A stretch of DNA of 64,000 bases from Pseudarthrobacter sp. W1I19. GTDB lineage: Bacteria; Actinomycetota; Actinomycetes; Actinomycetales; Micrococcaceae. Position 1 is the first letter of the stretch. Every line of letters begins with the position of its first letter. The stretch covers positions 2,728,001 through 2,792,000 of the forward strand of contig NZ_JAUSZR010000001.1 in assembly GCF_030817835.1 (NCBI RefSeq). Direction: 5' to 3'. A program made the position numbers and the translations under genes. Below, in pieces: positions 9,683 to 24,670 of this stretch. A model generated the notes under the pieces. It was not told where the DNA came from. It searched no databases and worked only from the letters and a program-made list of their open reading frames with translations.

Positions 9683-11452
9683 CTACTTAGCGGCTACCGT
9701 ACCGGACGGCGCGGCCTCGGCAGCACCGGTGCCCGGAACGGCGGCCGTGTCGGCGCCCTCCTGGTGGTCCAGTGCCGCCTTCACCAGGCCGGCGAACAGC
9801 GGGTGCGGCCGGGTGGGGCGCGAGCTCAGTTCGGGGTGTGCCTGGGTGGCCACGTAGTACGGGTGGACGTCCGCGGGCAGCTCAACGAACTCCACGAGCT
9901 TGCCGTCCGGGGACGTGCCGGAGAAGACGAGCCCCTCGGCCGCAATCTGGTCGCGGTACTTGTTGTTCACTTCGTAGCGGTGGCGGTGGCGTTCGCTGAC
10001 GGTGGTCTTGCCGTAGGTTTCGGCGATAACCGAACCGGCGTCGAGCTTGGCTTCGTACAGGCCCAGGCGCATGGTGCCGCCGAGGTCGCCGCCGCCTTCC
10101 ACAAACTCCAGCTGCTCTTCCATGGTGGCGATGACGGGGTATTTGGAATCGGGCTCGAATTCGCTGGAGGACGCACCTTCCAGCCCCACCACGTTGCGGG
10201 CGTACTCGATGACCATGCACTGCAGGCCCAGGCAGAGTCCCAGGACCGGCAGTTTGGTTTCGCGGGCGAACTTCAGTGCGCCCAGCTTGCCCTCGAGCCC
10301 GCGGATGCCGAAGCCGCCCGGGACGCAGATGGCGTTGACGCCGTCGAGTGCCTTGATGGCGCCTTCGCGGGTTTCGCATTCGTCCGAGGGGACCCAGCGG
10401 ATCTTGACCTTGGTGTCGTTCGCGAACCCGCCGGCGCGCAGGGCTTCGGTGACCGAAAGGTAGGCGTCCGGCAGGTCGATGTACTTGCCAACGAGCGCGA
10501 TTTCCACGTGGTGCTTGGGGTTGTGTACAGCTTCAAGGAGTTTGTCCCAGCTGGTCCAGTCCACGTCCTTGAAGGGAAGGTCCAGGGCGCGCACGATGTA
10601 GGAGTCCAGCCCCTGGGAGTGCAGGGTCTTGGGGATGTCATAGATGCTGGGGGCATCGGCGGCATTGACCACGGCGTCGATGTCGACGTCGCACATCCGG
10701 CCGATCTTTTCGCGCATCGCCTCGGGCACTTCGCGGTCCGAGCGGATGACGATCGCTTCGGGCTGGATGCCGATGGAGCGCAGCGCGGCGACGGAGTGCT
10801 GGGTGGGCTTGGTCTTCAGTTCCTGGGACGGCCCGATGTATGGAACCAGCGAGACGTGCAGGAAGAAGACGTTGGTCCGGCCGATGTCCTGGCGGACCTG
10901 GCGGGCCGACTCGAGGAACGGCTGGGATTCGATGTCGCCTACGGTGCCGCCGATTTCGGTGATGATGACGTCCGGGGCGTTCTTGCCTTCGGCTGGCAGG
11001 CGCATGCGGCGCTTGATCTCATCGGTGATGTGCGGGATGACCTGCACGGTGTCGCCGAGGTATTCGCCGCGGCGTTCCTTCGCGATCACAGTGGAGTACA
11101 CCTGGCCGGTGGTCACGTTGGCCGAGCCTTCGAGGTTTTCGTCGAGGAAGCGCTCGTAGTGTCCGATGTCCAGGTCCGTCTCGGCACCGTCGTCCGTGAC
11201 GAAGACTTCACCGTGCTGGAAGGGGTTCATCGTGCCCGGATCCACGTTCAGGTAGGGATCGAGCTTCTGCATAGTTACAGACAGGCCGCGTGCCCGCAGC
11301 AGATGACCGAGGCTCGATGCCGTCAGTCCCTTACCGAGCGAGGACGCCACACCACCGGTTACGAAGATGTGTTTGGTCGTCTTGGACGAGCCCGGGAACC
11401 GGGAATTTACACGGGAATTTGATCGCTGCACCACGGAATTCGAGCCTATCAT
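9683..11452 (-). CDS. pyrG: CTP synthase
   Basis: Glutamine-dependent UTP-to-CTP synthase, 589 residues from the ATG at 11452. The N-terminal synthetase domain begins [17 protein letters not shown] and includes [17 protein letters not shown]. The C-terminal class I amidotransferase domain has the nucleophile Cys in GLCLGLQCM and the HPE triad near the end. GGAAGG lies 8 nt before this ATG; a TTG 39 nt further upstream is open but lacks a ribosome binding site. About 20 poorly conserved residues precede the core. Confidence 0.96.
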   Translation of the reverse strand: MIGSNSVVQRSNSRVNSRFPGSSKTTKHIFVTGGVASSLGKGLTASSLGHLLRARGLSVTMQKLDPYLNVDPGTMNPFQHGEVFVTDDGAETDLDIGHYERFLDENLEGSANVTTGQVYSTVIAKERRGEYLGDTVQVIPHITDEIKRRMRLPAEGKNAPDVIITEIGGTVGDIESQPFLESARQVRQDIGRTNVFFLHVSLVPYIGPSQELKTKPTQHSVAALRSIGIQPEAIVIRSDREVPEAMREKIGRMCDVDIDAVVNAADAPSIYDIPKTLHSQGLDSYIVRALDLPFKDVDWTSWDKLLEAVHNPKHHVEIALVGKYIDLPDAYLSVTEALRAGGFANDTKVKIRWVPSDECETREGAIKALDGVNAICVPGGFGIRGLEGKLGALKFARETKLPVLGLCLGLQCMVIEYARNVVGLEGASSSEFEPDSKYPVIATMEEQLEFVEGGGDLGGTMRLGLYEAKLDAGSVIAETYGKTTVSERHRHRYEVNNKYRDQIAAEGLVFSGTSPDGKLVEFVELPADVHPYYVATQAHPELSSRPTRPHPLFAGLVKAALDHQEGADTAAVPGTGAAEAAPSGTVAAK

Positions 11453-11517
11453 CAAATGAGCCTTCCACGGGTCCGGTAACTGTTTCCCCAAATGATCAAG
11501 TCTGCTGGTCCGGCCGT

Positions 11518-11559
11518 CCGGGAGGCAAGGGGCCGCCCGTTGTCCGGATGCCTCCCCGG
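11518..11559 (-). terminator. Possible terminator after recN
   Basis: CCGGGAGGCA (11518-11527) pairs with TGCCTCCCCGG (11549-11559) with one bulged base, in the 113-bp gap between recN and pyrG. There is no T tract, so it may only attenuate. Confidence 0.4.
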
Positions 11560-11565
11560 GCTGTG

Positions 11566-13305
11566 TCAGGCCCGCTGTGGCAGCAGTTTCGCGTCGTCCA
11601 GCAGCTCCTGCGCGTGCGCCTGCGCGGACTCCGAGTCCTCCTGGCCGGCCAGCATACGGGCCAGTTCGCGGACCCGCTCGGGACCGTCGAGGAGGCGGAC
11701 ATCACTTGACGTGAACCCGGTGGCTGTTTTGCCGTCGGCCCCCCTGACCGAAGTTTTGGTGACGGTGATGTGCTGGTCGGCAAAGGCTGCCACCTGGGGC
11801 AGATGCGTGACCACCAGCACCTGCACGTGCCGGGCCAGCATGGCCAGTCGTCGGCCAATTTCGACGGCGGCACGTCCGCCCACGCCTGCGTCCACCTCGT
11901 CAAAGACGAAAGTGGGGACGGGATCCACGGCAGCCAGCACCACTTCGATGGCCAGCATGACCCGCGAGAGTTCACCGCCGGACGCCCCTTTGCCCAGCGG
12001 CCTGGCCGGCGCGCCGGAGTGCGGCTGCAGCAGGAAGCTGATCTCGTCCGCACCATGCGCCCCCAGCAGGCCCGTGGGCTCGAGGTTGATCACCAGGGTT
12101 GCGTCGGCCATGGCCAGGGCCTTGAGCTCGGCACTGACCCGGGCGGAAAGTTCCTTGGCGGCCTTGGCCCTGATCTTGCTGATGGCGGCCGCCTGCTTCT
12201 GCAGGTCCGCCTCCGCCTTTGCCACTTCCGCGTCCAGCGTTTCGATCCGGGTTGAATCGTCCTGCAGTTCATCGAAGCGCACGCGGGCTTTTTCCGCCCA
12301 CTCAAGCACTTCGTCGATGGACGGGGCGTACTTGCGGATCAGCTTGGCAAGGACGGCCCGCCGCTCCTCGATTTCTGCGAGGCGTTCGGGCCCCTCCGTG
12401 TCCAGGCTGGCCTGGTAGCTGGCGAGGTCGGTAGCGATGTCGTTCAGGAGGAAGCCCACTTCGGCCAGGCGGGCTGCTGCCGAGCCCAGTTCGGCGTCGT
12501 GCTCGGCCACATGCTCCAGCGTCCGCTTGGCGGCGTCCACCAGCGTGGTGGCGTCGCCCGCTTCACCGAAGTCCTCAGCGATCAGCGCCTGGTGGGCTGT
12601 GCTCGCCGCGATCCGCAGCTCCTCCACGTTGGCGAGCTTCACCGCCTCCGCCTTCAGGAGCTCGTCCTCCCCCGGCTGCGGATCCACGTCATCGATTTCG
12701 GCGAGGGCGGTCTCCAGGGATTCGGCTTCCCGGAGCCGGTCCCGGGCAGCACTGCGCAGGCTGTCCAGTTCGGCCTGGCTCGCCTTCCAGTGGTTGTACA
12801 GCTCCTGGTAGGCGGACAGCGGACCCGCCAGGGCGTCCCCTGCGAACTTGTCCAGTGCACCGCGCTGTGCCACGGCGCCCTTGAGCCGGATCTGGTCCGA
12901 CTGGCCATGGACCACCACCAGGGTCTCGCCGATCTCGGCGAGGACACCCACAGGGGCGGCCCTGCCGCCCAGGAAAGCACGGCTGCGTCCGTCCGCACCC
13001 AGGCGGCGGGCGAGGATCAGCTCCGCGCCGCCGTCGAACTCTTCAGCCTCCGCACCCGCCTCCAGGGCACGCTCAATGGCGGGATGGCCGGCGTCGAGCT
13101 TCAGCACAGCCTCGGCAGTTGCACTTTTGGCGCCGCTCCGGACGGCACCGGCATCAGAGCGGGCGCCCAGCAGGAGGCCGACGGCGGTGACCACCATGGT
13201 TTTGCCGGCGCCGGTCTCACCGGTCACCACACTCAGCCCGGGGCCCAGCGGCAGTGTTGCGTCGGTGATGACGCCCAGATCGCGGATTCTCAGTTCTTCA
13301 AGCAT
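11566..13305 (-). CDS. recN: DNA repair protein RecN
   Basis: SMC-like ATPase of 579 residues that helps double-strand break repair. It has an N-terminal Walker A (GETGAGKTM, about residues 30-38), a coiled-coil middle rich in Ala/Glu/Leu, an ABC signature region ([20 protein letters not shown]) and Walker B ([13 protein letters not shown]). Length is normal. It begins 3 nt after the NAD kinase stop and shares that transcript. No SOS box is visible directly upstream, so any SOS control would act from further up the operon. Confidence 0.96.
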   Translation of the reverse strand: MLEELRIRDLGVITDATLPLGPGLSVVTGETGAGKTMVVTAVGLLLGARSDAGAVRSGAKSATAEAVLKLDAGHPAIERALEAGAEAEEFDGGAELILARRLGADGRSRAFLGGRAAPVGVLAEIGETLVVVHGQSDQIRLKGAVAQRGALDKFAGDALAGPLSAYQELYNHWKASQAELDSLRSAARDRLREAESLETALAEIDDVDPQPGEDELLKAEAVKLANVEELRIAASTAHQALIAEDFGEAGDATTLVDAAKRTLEHVAEHDAELGSAAARLAEVGFLLNDIATDLASYQASLDTEGPERLAEIEERRAVLAKLIRKYAPSIDEVLEWAEKARVRFDELQDDSTRIETLDAEVAKAEADLQKQAAAISKIRAKAAKELSARVSAELKALAMADATLVINLEPTGLLGAHGADEISFLLQPHSGAPARPLGKGASGGELSRVMLAIEVVLAAVDPVPTFVFDEVDAGVGGRAAVEIGRRLAMLARHVQVLVVTHLPQVAAFADQHITVTKTSVRGADGKTATGFTSSDVRLLDGPERVRELARMLAGQEDSESAQAHAQELLDDAKLLPQRA

Positions 13306-13308
13306 GGT

Positions 13309-14334
13309 TCACTTTGCGGTTGAGGGATCGGGATCGATGTCCGGCTGCCCGCTGCCCGGCACCTGCAGCGGCGGCATGGGACGGGGCGTCCGGACGATGG
13401 GAATGGGCCCTGTATGGATCGCGTCAGCCTTGGGGACAGGGCCGCGCCACCCGTGGATGGGCAGTTCAAACTTGCGCACCAGCCGGGCCGAGAAGGGTGT
13501 CTGGTGGGTGCGGGCCAGCCGTACAGGGGTGGCTGATTTGGTGACCTCCACACGGGCGCCCGGGGGCAGGTCGACGGATCGCCGGCCGTCACACCAGAGG
13601 ACGCCCTGGGCATCCGTCCGGCCCAGGACTTCCACGGCAAGGCGTGAGCGCGGGGAGACCACCAGCGGCTTCGCGAAGAGCGCATGGGCGCTGATGGGGA
13701 CGATAACCAGGGCCTCCACCTCCGGCCAGACCACCGGTCCGCCGGCAGAAAACGCGTAGGCGGTTGAACCGGTGGGCGTGGCCAGCACAATGCCGTCGCA
13801 GCCGAAGGTGGTCAGCGGGCGCTGGTCCACCTCGGTGACCACCTCAAGCATGCGTTCCCGGTTGGCCTTTTCGATCGCTGCCTCATTCAACGCCCAGGTG
13901 TGCCAGATCTTCTGTCCGCGGACCCAGACCTGGACGTCGATGGTCATGCGCTCTTCCACCGTGTACTCCCGGCTGGCGATCCATTCAACGGTCTGGGCGA
14001 GGTCCGCCCGCTCGCTCTCAGCAAGGAAGCCCACATGGCCCAGGTTCACACCCAGCAGGGGCACATCCACTTCCCGGACCAGCTCTGCCGCGCGGAGGAT
14101 GGTGCCGTCGCCGCCCAGGACCATCACCAGTTCGACGTCGGGCAATTGGACGTGGTCGTGGAGCACTTCCACGGGCTGGGCCAGGTGGCCAAAGAAGCGT
14201 TCCATGTCCGCCAGTTCCGAGTCCTGCATCACCGGGACAATGCCGGAGGCGTGCAGCAAGGCGCAGGCCTCCCAGGCGGCCTTCAGTGATTCCTCGCGGC
14301 CGGTGTGGGCGAGGACCAATACGCGCCTGCTCAT
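13309..14334 (-). CDS. nadK: NAD kinase
   Basis: ATP/polyphosphate-NAD kinase (341 residues) that makes NADP. The catalytic GGDGTILRAAELV motif, the VNLGHVGFLAE segment and the C-terminal NAD-binding TPTGSTAYAFSAGGPV are intact. A Pro/Asp-rich tail of about 30 residues is extra. It sits between tlyA (13 nt upstream) and recN (3 nt downstream), the order known from other actinobacteria. Confidence 0.95.
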   Translation of the reverse strand: MSRRVLVLAHTGREESLKAAWEACALLHASGIVPVMQDSELADMERFFGHLAQPVEVLHDHVQLPDVELVMVLGGDGTILRAAELVREVDVPLLGVNLGHVGFLAESERADLAQTVEWIASREYTVEERMTIDVQVWVRGQKIWHTWALNEAAIEKANRERMLEVVTEVDQRPLTTFGCDGIVLATPTGSTAYAFSAGGPVVWPEVEALVIVPISAHALFAKPLVVSPRSRLAVEVLGRTDAQGVLWCDGRRSVDLPPGARVEVTKSATPVRLARTHQTPFSARLVRKFELPIHGWRGPVPKADAIHTGPIPIVRTPRPMPPLQVPGSGQPDIDPDPSTAK

Positions 14335-14347
14335 CAGGTTCCGCTCT

Positions 14348-15163
14348 CTAGTGGTTGTGCCAGATAGTTCCGAGCAAGGCAGCGGTGGCTGCGTCTCGCT
14401 CTTCGATCTTAGGCAACTCTTGGCTCATCCTGCGCTTTATCCACAGGAAGTATTCGACGTTTCCGTCCTGGCCGGGCAGCGGGCTCTGCGCGAGGCCGCG
14501 CAGGTCGAGGCCGGCATCGAGGGCTGCACGGGCCACTTTCTCCACCGCCATCCGCCGCTCCCGTTCGGAGGTCACCACCCCCGTACGTCCCAGGCGGTCC
14601 TTGCCGATCTCGAACTGCGGCTTCACCATCAGCACCAAATCACCGCCGGGTTGGGTGCATCCCGCCAGCGGCTGGACCACGAGGGTCAGCGAAATAAAGG
14701 AAAGGTCAGCCACTGTGAGCGCCGCAGGGCCGCCGATATCCCCGGGCGACATATAGCGGACGTTAAGTCCCTCGTGGACTTCCACGCGGGGATCTTCCCG
14801 CAGCCGGGGCACCAGCTGGCCGTGCCCGACGTCGACCGCCACCACGTGCGCGGCCCCCCGCCGCAGCAGCACATCAGTAAAGCCCCCGGTGGAGGCCCCG
14901 GCGTCAAGGCACCGTTTGCCCGCGGGCAGTACCTCGGGAAAGGCCTCCAGGGCGCCGGCCAGTTTGTGCCCGGCACGGCTCACATAGGTGTCCTGCCCGT
15001 CGTGCTGGACCACCAGGTCCTTATCCTCACCGACCTGCAGTGATGCCTTGCCAAGCACCTGGCCCGCAGAGCTGACTTTGCCTTCGGCGATCAGCGATGC
15101 CGCGTGGGTGCGGGACCTGGCAAGGCCACGGGCCACCAGGGCCTGGTCGAGCCGCAGCGGCAT
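14348..15163 (-). CDS. tlyA: TlyA family rRNA 2'-O-methyltransferase / hemolysin homologue
   Basis: Protein of 271 residues with an N-terminal S4 RNA-binding domain (RLDQALVARGLARSRTHAAS...) and an FtsJ-like SAM methyltransferase domain (CLDAGASTGGFTDVLLRRGA, then ADLSFISL and LVMVKPQFE). In mycobacteria TlyA methylates 16S C1409 and 23S C1920 and confers capreomycin sensitivity. It overlaps the preceding small gene by 1 nt (TGATG). Confidence 0.93.
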   Translation of the reverse strand: MPLRLDQALVARGLARSRTHAASLIAEGKVSSAGQVLGKASLQVGEDKDLVVQHDGQDTYVSRAGHKLAGALEAFPEVLPAGKRCLDAGASTGGFTDVLLRRGAAHVVAVDVGHGQLVPRLREDPRVEVHEGLNVRYMSPGDIGGPAALTVADLSFISLTLVVQPLAGCTQPGGDLVLMVKPQFEIGKDRLGRTGVVTSERERRMAVEKVARAALDAGLDLRGLAQSPLPGQDGNVEYFLWIKRRMSQELPKIEERDAATAALLGTIWHNH

Positions 15164-15417
15164 CAGGCGCCACCGTCCGAGGGGCGGTTGATGGCGGGGT
15201 CCCCGCTTGAGGGGTCCGTGTCCAGGGCTGCCCGCAGGTTGTCATGCAGTGCGTTATAGACCTCTTCGTGGTCTGCCACGGGGATCCCAGGCATTCCGTC
15301 CAGGGGTGCCAGGGCCTGCTTGACCAGCGGGTCCATCACGTCGGCCTGGCTGCCCAGCGGCCAGTCCGGGGAAGGCTGGGCTGCTGCGGATTCGTCAGTG
15401 GGGCTCAGCTCAGTCAT
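15163..15417 (-). CDS. Conserved small acidic protein upstream of tlyA
   Basis: An 84-residue soluble protein without membrane helices; the conserved-looking centre is MDPLVKQALAPLDGMPGIPV followed by a short helix (EEVYNALHDNLRAAL). Position and size match the small hypothetical gene next to tlyA in mycobacteria (Rv1693, from memory). No function is known to me. It overlaps tlyA by 1 nt, so the two are co-translated. Confidence 0.8.
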   Translation of the reverse strand: MTELSPTDESAAAQPSPDWPLGSQADVMDPLVKQALAPLDGMPGIPVADHEEVYNALHDNLRAALDTDPSSGDPAINRPSDGGA

Positions 15418-15426
15418 CCAACCAGT

Positions 15427-16416
15427 CTAGTGATCCAGCCAGGCCAGTTTCGGTTCCTGTGCCGTGGAGGCATCCGGAGTGGCCGCCCACCAGGCGGCGC
15501 AGGCTGCCCGCCAGGCGTCGAGGCTGTCCTGGCTGCCAATGACGCCCACGGCGCCGTTGGCCACGCGAGCGGTGGCTTCTCCGCACGCGTAAGTGCCGTC
15601 GTCGTGCGTCACCTCGGGGTAGGGGCTGTACAGCTCCGTCAGGTCATTGATGATGTAGTTGGGCCGCTCGGCGGCGCGGGCAGCAAGGATTGTTTTCCGG
15701 GTGTCGACGCCGGTCAGGACAGCCACGGTGGCAAAGCCGGCGTTGTTGCCGCCCAGGATGTCCGTGTCCAGCCGGTCCCCCACCACCAGCGGGCGCTCTG
15801 CTCCAAGCCGCTTGGCGGCGGAGTGGAACAGCGGGGCTTCAGGTTTTCCGGCAACGCGGGGCGTCTGGCCCGTGGCGGCGGTAACAGCGGCCACCAGCGT
15901 CCCGTTTCCGGGCGCGATGCCGCGGGCCTGGGGGATGGACATGTCCGTGTTGGTGGCAACCCACACTGTTCCGGCTGCCACAACGTAGGAGGCCTCGGCG
16001 AGTTCCTTCCAGCCGATGGCCGGATTGAAGCCCTGGACCACCGCCACTGGATTCTCGTCCTGGCTGTACACCGGCACCAGGCCCACGAGTTCGATTTCCT
16101 GGGCAAGTGCCGGGCTGCCAGTAATAAGCACCCGGGAACCCGGGGGCAGCTCGGAGGCGAGCAGCTCCGCGGCGGCCTGTGAGGAGCTGACCACCTGGTC
16201 ATCGGCCGCCGGTGCGCCGAGCTCTCGGAGGTGGGCCGCGACCTGTGCCGGGGTCCGCGATGCGTTGTTGGTCACGTAACCCAGGCCAACTCCGAGGCCT
16301 TCCAGCTGAAGGAGTGATTCCACCGCACCGGGGATGGCGTGCGGGCCCGCATACACCACGCCGTCCAGGTCCGCCAGGAGTGCATCGAACCGGGAGATCA
16401 GGCTTGCTTCAGTCAT
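15427..16416 (-). CDS. HAD-IIA phosphatase, NagD/glycerol-phosphate phosphatase-like
   Basis: HAD hydrolase of 329 residues with the nucleophile motif LLADLDGVVYAGP (DxDGV), a cap region of C2 type, motif III Lys region (GKPEAPLFHSAAKRL) and motif IV VVGDRLDTDILGGNNAG. The M. tuberculosis orthologue by position (Rv1692) is reported as a glycerol 3-phosphate phosphatase. The C-terminus adds about 60 residues with an Ala/Trp-rich segment. It starts 5 nt after the TPR gene's stop. Confidence 0.92.
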   Translation of the reverse strand: MTEASLISRFDALLADLDGVVYAGPHAIPGAVESLLQLEGLGVGLGYVTNNASRTPAQVAAHLRELGAPAADDQVVSSSQAAAELLASELPPGSRVLITGSPALAQEIELVGLVPVYSQDENPVAVVQGFNPAIGWKELAEASYVVAAGTVWVATNTDMSIPQARGIAPGNGTLVAAVTAATGQTPRVAGKPEAPLFHSAAKRLGAERPLVVGDRLDTDILGGNNAGFATVAVLTGVDTRKTILAARAAERPNYIINDLTELYSPYPEVTHDDGTYACGEATARVANGAVGVIGSQDSLDAWRAACAAWWAATPDASTAQEPKLAWLDH

Positions 16417-16421
16417 CCGTC

Positions 16422-18365
16422 TTAGTCTTCCCGGCGATCCTGGTGGCCCTGGTGGTCCTCCGGAGCGTTGCCGGCCGGCAGGTCCTCCCCGTCGTGGCCC
16501 AGCTCGTCGTGGCCCAGCTCGTCGGGCTCCACCGAGTCCTCGTCTGACTCGGCGTCGTCTGCAACGAAGTAGTCCGCTTCCTGATCATCGATGCTGGCAT
16601 CCACGGCTTCTTCAGCTGCAGGCGTTTCTGCTGCCTCGGTTGTGGCTGCCCCGATTGTGGCGGGGGCATCAGCGGCGGTGGATGACGTTGCCGCTGCACC
16701 GGAAGCACCGGCGGCGCCGGACGCGGTGGAGGCGGTGGAGGCGCGGTCAAGGAGGCGCCGGCGCTCGGCTTCCTCGCGGGCCTCTTCTTCCTCGTCCCAG
16801 CCCAGGTCGATGATGTCGGGTTCTTCGTCAACGCCAAGGCCCAATGCGTTTTCAGCCACTACGGCCTGCTTCTGCCACTTGTCCGCCTCAGTGGTCCGGC
16901 CCACGGCAGCCAGTGCGTCAGCGTAGGCGCGGAAGAGGCGGGGGCTGTAGGAGAAGGCGCGGTTGATGTCCAGCTGCGGGATCTCCAACTCGGCAACGGC
17001 GGCATCCAGCTGGCCAAGGTCGGTGCGTGCACCCGCGGCCACGATGGCAAGTTCAACCTTGCCGGGAGCGTCCAGGTCCTGGGCTTCCTCGGACCGGACC
17101 ACATCGAGCGCACGGTCGGGGCGGCCAAGCCCACGTTCGCAGTCGGCCATGACGGGCAGGTGCACGTTGGAGCCGCTGATCCTGCGGTATGTCCGGAATT
17201 CACGAAGTGCCTCGCCGTAGTGGCCCGCTGCATAGGCCGTGAGGCCCACGGCTTCGCGGACAGCAGCCAGCCTGCCACCGCGCCGGCTGGCGGCCAGGGC
17301 GTGCTGGAAGGCCAACTCCGGCTCGTCGTCGATCAGCCGGCCGGCCATCACCAGGTGGCGGGCGACCCATTCGGCGCTGTTGGCCTCAAGGGTTTTAATC
17401 TGGTGCTGGGTGGCGCGGTCAAGTTCGTTGCCCGTAACATCGTCGTCGATCTGGGGGGACCGTTCCCGGTCAGGGCGGTTGGCGCTGCGGAGGTCGCGCA
17501 CGTTGGGTACGCGGACCGGGCGTTCTTCCTGGCGGTCGCGGCCGAAGGTGCGGGGAGCACCGTCACGGCTGTCGTTGCGGCTCGGACCGCGGTCGAAGCT
17601 GCGCGGTGCGCGGCGTTCTTCCTGGCGGTCACCGCGGTTGGGACGGTCATTGCGGTCGCCAAACGGCTTGCGGTTCTCTCCTCCGCCAAAGCCTCGGCGG
17701 TCACCTTCGCCCTCCCGGCGCGGACGGTCACCAAACGAACGGTTTTCCCGATCGCCATACGGCTTCCGGTCGCGGTCACCAAAGGGCTTACGCTCGCGGT
17801 CACCAAAGGGCTTACGCTCGCGGTCACCGAACGGCTTACGCTCGCCACCACTGAAGCCACGGCGTTCGCCATCGCCATCACGGCGCGGACGATCACCAAA
17901 CGAACGGTTCTCCCGATCGCCATACGGCTTACGGTCGCCGTCGCCGAACGGCTTACGATCGCGGTCACCGAACGGCTTACGCTCGCCACCACTGAAGCCA
18001 CGGCGTTCGCCATCGCCATCACGGCGCGGACGATCACCAAACGAACGGTTCTCCCGATCGCCATACGGCTTACGGTCGTCGTCGCCGAACGGCTTACGAT
18101 CACGGTCGCCGAAGGGCTTGCGCTCACCACCACCGAAACCACGGCGGTCACCCTCACCATCACGGCGCGGACGATCTCCAAAAGGCTTCTTGTCACGGTC
18201 GCCGAAGGGCTTGCGCTCTCCCCCGCCCGCTGCACGCTTGGAGGGATCATTGTTGTCCCGGCCGGGCCGGGAGCGGAATCCGCGGGGTTCGCCGCCGGAG
18301 TTGTTGTGTCCGCGGAACCCGCCGCGGTCATTCCCGCCGCGGTTGCCGCCATTGTGCTCAGCCAT
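16422..18365 (-). CDS. TPR-like protein with long Arg/Asp/Gly-rich repeat region
   Basis: Protein of 647 residues in three parts. The N-terminal 300 or so residues are disordered and repetitive (RKPFGDRD, RKPYGDREN, RSFGDRPRRDGDGERRGF). A helical repeat domain follows (ATQHQIKTLEANSAEWVARH ... AVAELEIPQLDINRAFSYSP), TPR-like. The tail is Ala/Thr-rich then acidic (VADDAESDEDSVEPDEL). The ATG at 18365 has a very strong site (AGGAGG) 7 nt upstream. By position it equals M. tuberculosis Rv1691. The charged repeats suggest RNA or ribosome binding, but that is inference; no enzymatic motif is present. Confidence 0.85.
   Translation of the reverse strand: MAEHNGGNRGGNDRGGFRGHNNSGGEPRGFRSRPGRDNNDPSKRAAGGGERKPFGDRDKKPFGDRPRRDGEGDRRGFGGGERKPFGDRDRKPFGDDDRKPYGDRENRSFGDRPRRDGDGERRGFSGGERKPFGDRDRKPFGDGDRKPYGDRENRSFGDRPRRDGDGERRGFSGGERKPFGDRERKPFGDRERKPFGDRDRKPYGDRENRSFGDRPRREGEGDRRGFGGGENRKPFGDRNDRPNRGDRQEERRAPRSFDRGPSRNDSRDGAPRTFGRDRQEERPVRVPNVRDLRSANRPDRERSPQIDDDVTGNELDRATQHQIKTLEANSAEWVARHLVMAGRLIDDEPELAFQHALAASRRGGRLAAVREAVGLTAYAAGHYGEALREFRTYRRISGSNVHLPVMADCERGLGRPDRALDVVRSEEAQDLDAPGKVELAIVAAGARTDLGQLDAAVAELEIPQLDINRAFSYSPRLFRAYADALAAVGRTTEADKWQKQAVVAENALGLGVDEEPDIIDLGWDEEEEAREEAERRRLLDRASTASTASGAAGASGAAATSSTAADAPATIGAATTEAAETPAAEEAVDASIDDQEADYFVADDAESDEDSVEPDELGHDELGHDGEDLPAGNAPEDHQGHQDRRED
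17831..18112 (-). repeat. Two 141-bp tandem repeats inside the TPR gene
   Basis: The 141-bp units 17831-17971 and 17972-18112 are nearly identical and encode 47 residues each (RKPFGD/RKPYGD/RSFGD blocks). More diverged units flank them. The near-identity suggests recent duplication or gene conversion. Confidence 0.85.
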
Positions 18366-18555
18366 GTGGATTCCTCCTGTTGTGAGCCGACCACTGGCGC
18401 AACTGCAGCCGCTCGTATCCGTGTTTCGTTTTCCTACGCAACCCGAAATCAAGCGCTTCGAAGTCCGTACATCTTCATCAATTCTAGTGGAGTTGCTTCG
18501 CGGGGCAGGACAGGGCAACCATCAGGCAACGGGATCGTGGCCATCTTCACACCCA

Positions 18556-18889
18556 ACGCACCATCACCTCCTGCAGGTCTCCCACGGACGCTCCATCACG
18601 TCCTGCGGGTTTTGAGCCAACGCTCCATCAGTTCCTGCGGCTTCCGGCGCGTCGCTCCATCACTTCCGGTTGGGGTTTGACGGCCGTGCTCCCCGGGGCG
18701 GAGTGCGGGAGGTCTCCCCCTTCGAGGCGCGGGAGGTGATGGAGGGTTTCCCAATCCCGTGCGGGAGGTGATGGAGGGTTTCCCAATCCCGTGCGGGAGG
18801 TGATGGAGGGTTTTTCGAATCCTGTGCGGGGGGTGATGGGGCGTCCGCCGGTTCAGTGCAGGACGTGATGGGGCGTTGCGGTATCAGTT
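18556..18889. repeat. Opposed clusters of about 32-bp repeats
   Basis: Left cluster: four units with core CGCTCCATCAC-TCCTG at about 18556, 18588, 18619 and 18652. Right cluster: five units with core GCGGGAGGTGATGGAGGG at 18729, 18761, 18793, 18826 and 18858, the first two identical over 32 bp. The right cores are the reverse complement of the left ones, so the two clusters face each other across about 55 bp. The rest of the gap between the TPR gene and 5S rRNA (18366-18555, 18890-18958) shows nothing I can name. Confidence 0.85.
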
Positions 18890-18958
18890 ATCGTCGTTTT
18901 GAAGGCCGGTTGGGGACTGTATCTGATAGCTCAGCGGGTTTTGGTGGTTAAAGCAGAG

Positions 18959-18990
18959 TAGGGCCCTGACGTCTTTTGTCAGGGCCCTAC
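18959..18990 (-). terminator. Terminator of the rRNA operon
   Basis: TAGGGCCCTGAC (18959-18970) and GTCAGGGCCCTA (18979-18990) form a perfect 12-bp stem with an 8-nt loop just after the 5S gene on the minus strand. T-rich sequence follows weakly (CTCTGCTTT). Confidence 0.88.
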
Positions 18991-19003
18991 TTCTTCAATT
19001 TAT

Positions 19004-19122
19004 GTCCGGCGGTGACCTACTCTCCCACACCCTCCCGGGTGCAGTACCATCGGCGCTGTGGGTCTTAGCTTCCGGGTTCGGAATGGGACCGGGCGTTTCC
19101 CCCACGCTATGACCGCCGTAAC
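19004..19122 (-). rRNA. rrf: 5S ribosomal RNA
   Basis: About 119 nt. The minus strand reads GTTACGGCGGTCATAGCG... and includes the conserved CCCATTCCGAACCCGGAAG and ...GGGAGAGTAGGTC segments; the ends pair (GGCGGTCA with TCACCGCC). Ends are placed to within a few bases. Confidence 0.95.
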
Positions 19123-19264
19123 CCTTCTACCCGTTCCCCCAGGGCTTTGCGCCGTGGTGGGTGGGAAATCTTTGTGGTTACAACATGCTCTCCTTGTTAG
19201 GCAGAGCTGTGGTGTTGTTATGTAGTTTTGTGTTTTTGTTCCCTGCAACAAACGTGTTTGGTTT

Positions 19265-19291
19265 GTTGTTTGGGAACCACATAGTGGACGC
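19265..19291 (-). other. 3' arm of the 23S rRNA processing stem
   Basis: This 27-nt segment after 23S is complementary to 22622-22648 before 23S, with one mismatch and one G-U pair. The two arms would close a stem around the 23S precursor, the usual RNase III substrate. The 23S-5S spacer (19123-19364) contains no tRNA. Confidence 0.85.
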
Positions 19292-19364
19292 AAGCAGTCT
19301 TGTTTATCTTTTTACCCGCCCCGGGTGCAAACGCTTTTGAATCCGTTTGCGGGGTGGGTGTGTG

Positions 19365-24527
<5,163 letters not shown>

Positions 24528-24670
24528 AGTAAAACAAAAACGAACACAACCAAGAAACCACGGGAAAACGCGGAAACCAGGCTGCAAAATTTGAAACCAG
24601 CTGTAAAAACCAGACCCACCCACAGGGGCGGACAAGCCCGGTCAATTCAACCAATCACTAAAACAATTGG

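Noticed and set aside
9608..11422. A 604-codon open frame on the plus strand opposite pyrG
   Set aside because: It is the antisense shadow of a strongly conserved pyrG; its translation is Val/Asp/Gly-rich without any recognisable fold, and high GC content creates such frames.
11453..11491. TTG at 11491 as the pyrG start
   Set aside because: It adds 13 unconserved residues and lacks a ribosome site, whereas the ATG at 11452 has GGAAGG at good distance.
18556..18889. Insertion sequence with terminal inverted repeats
   Set aside because: The opposed units are multiple short copies with only 55 bp between clusters; no transposase or target duplication.
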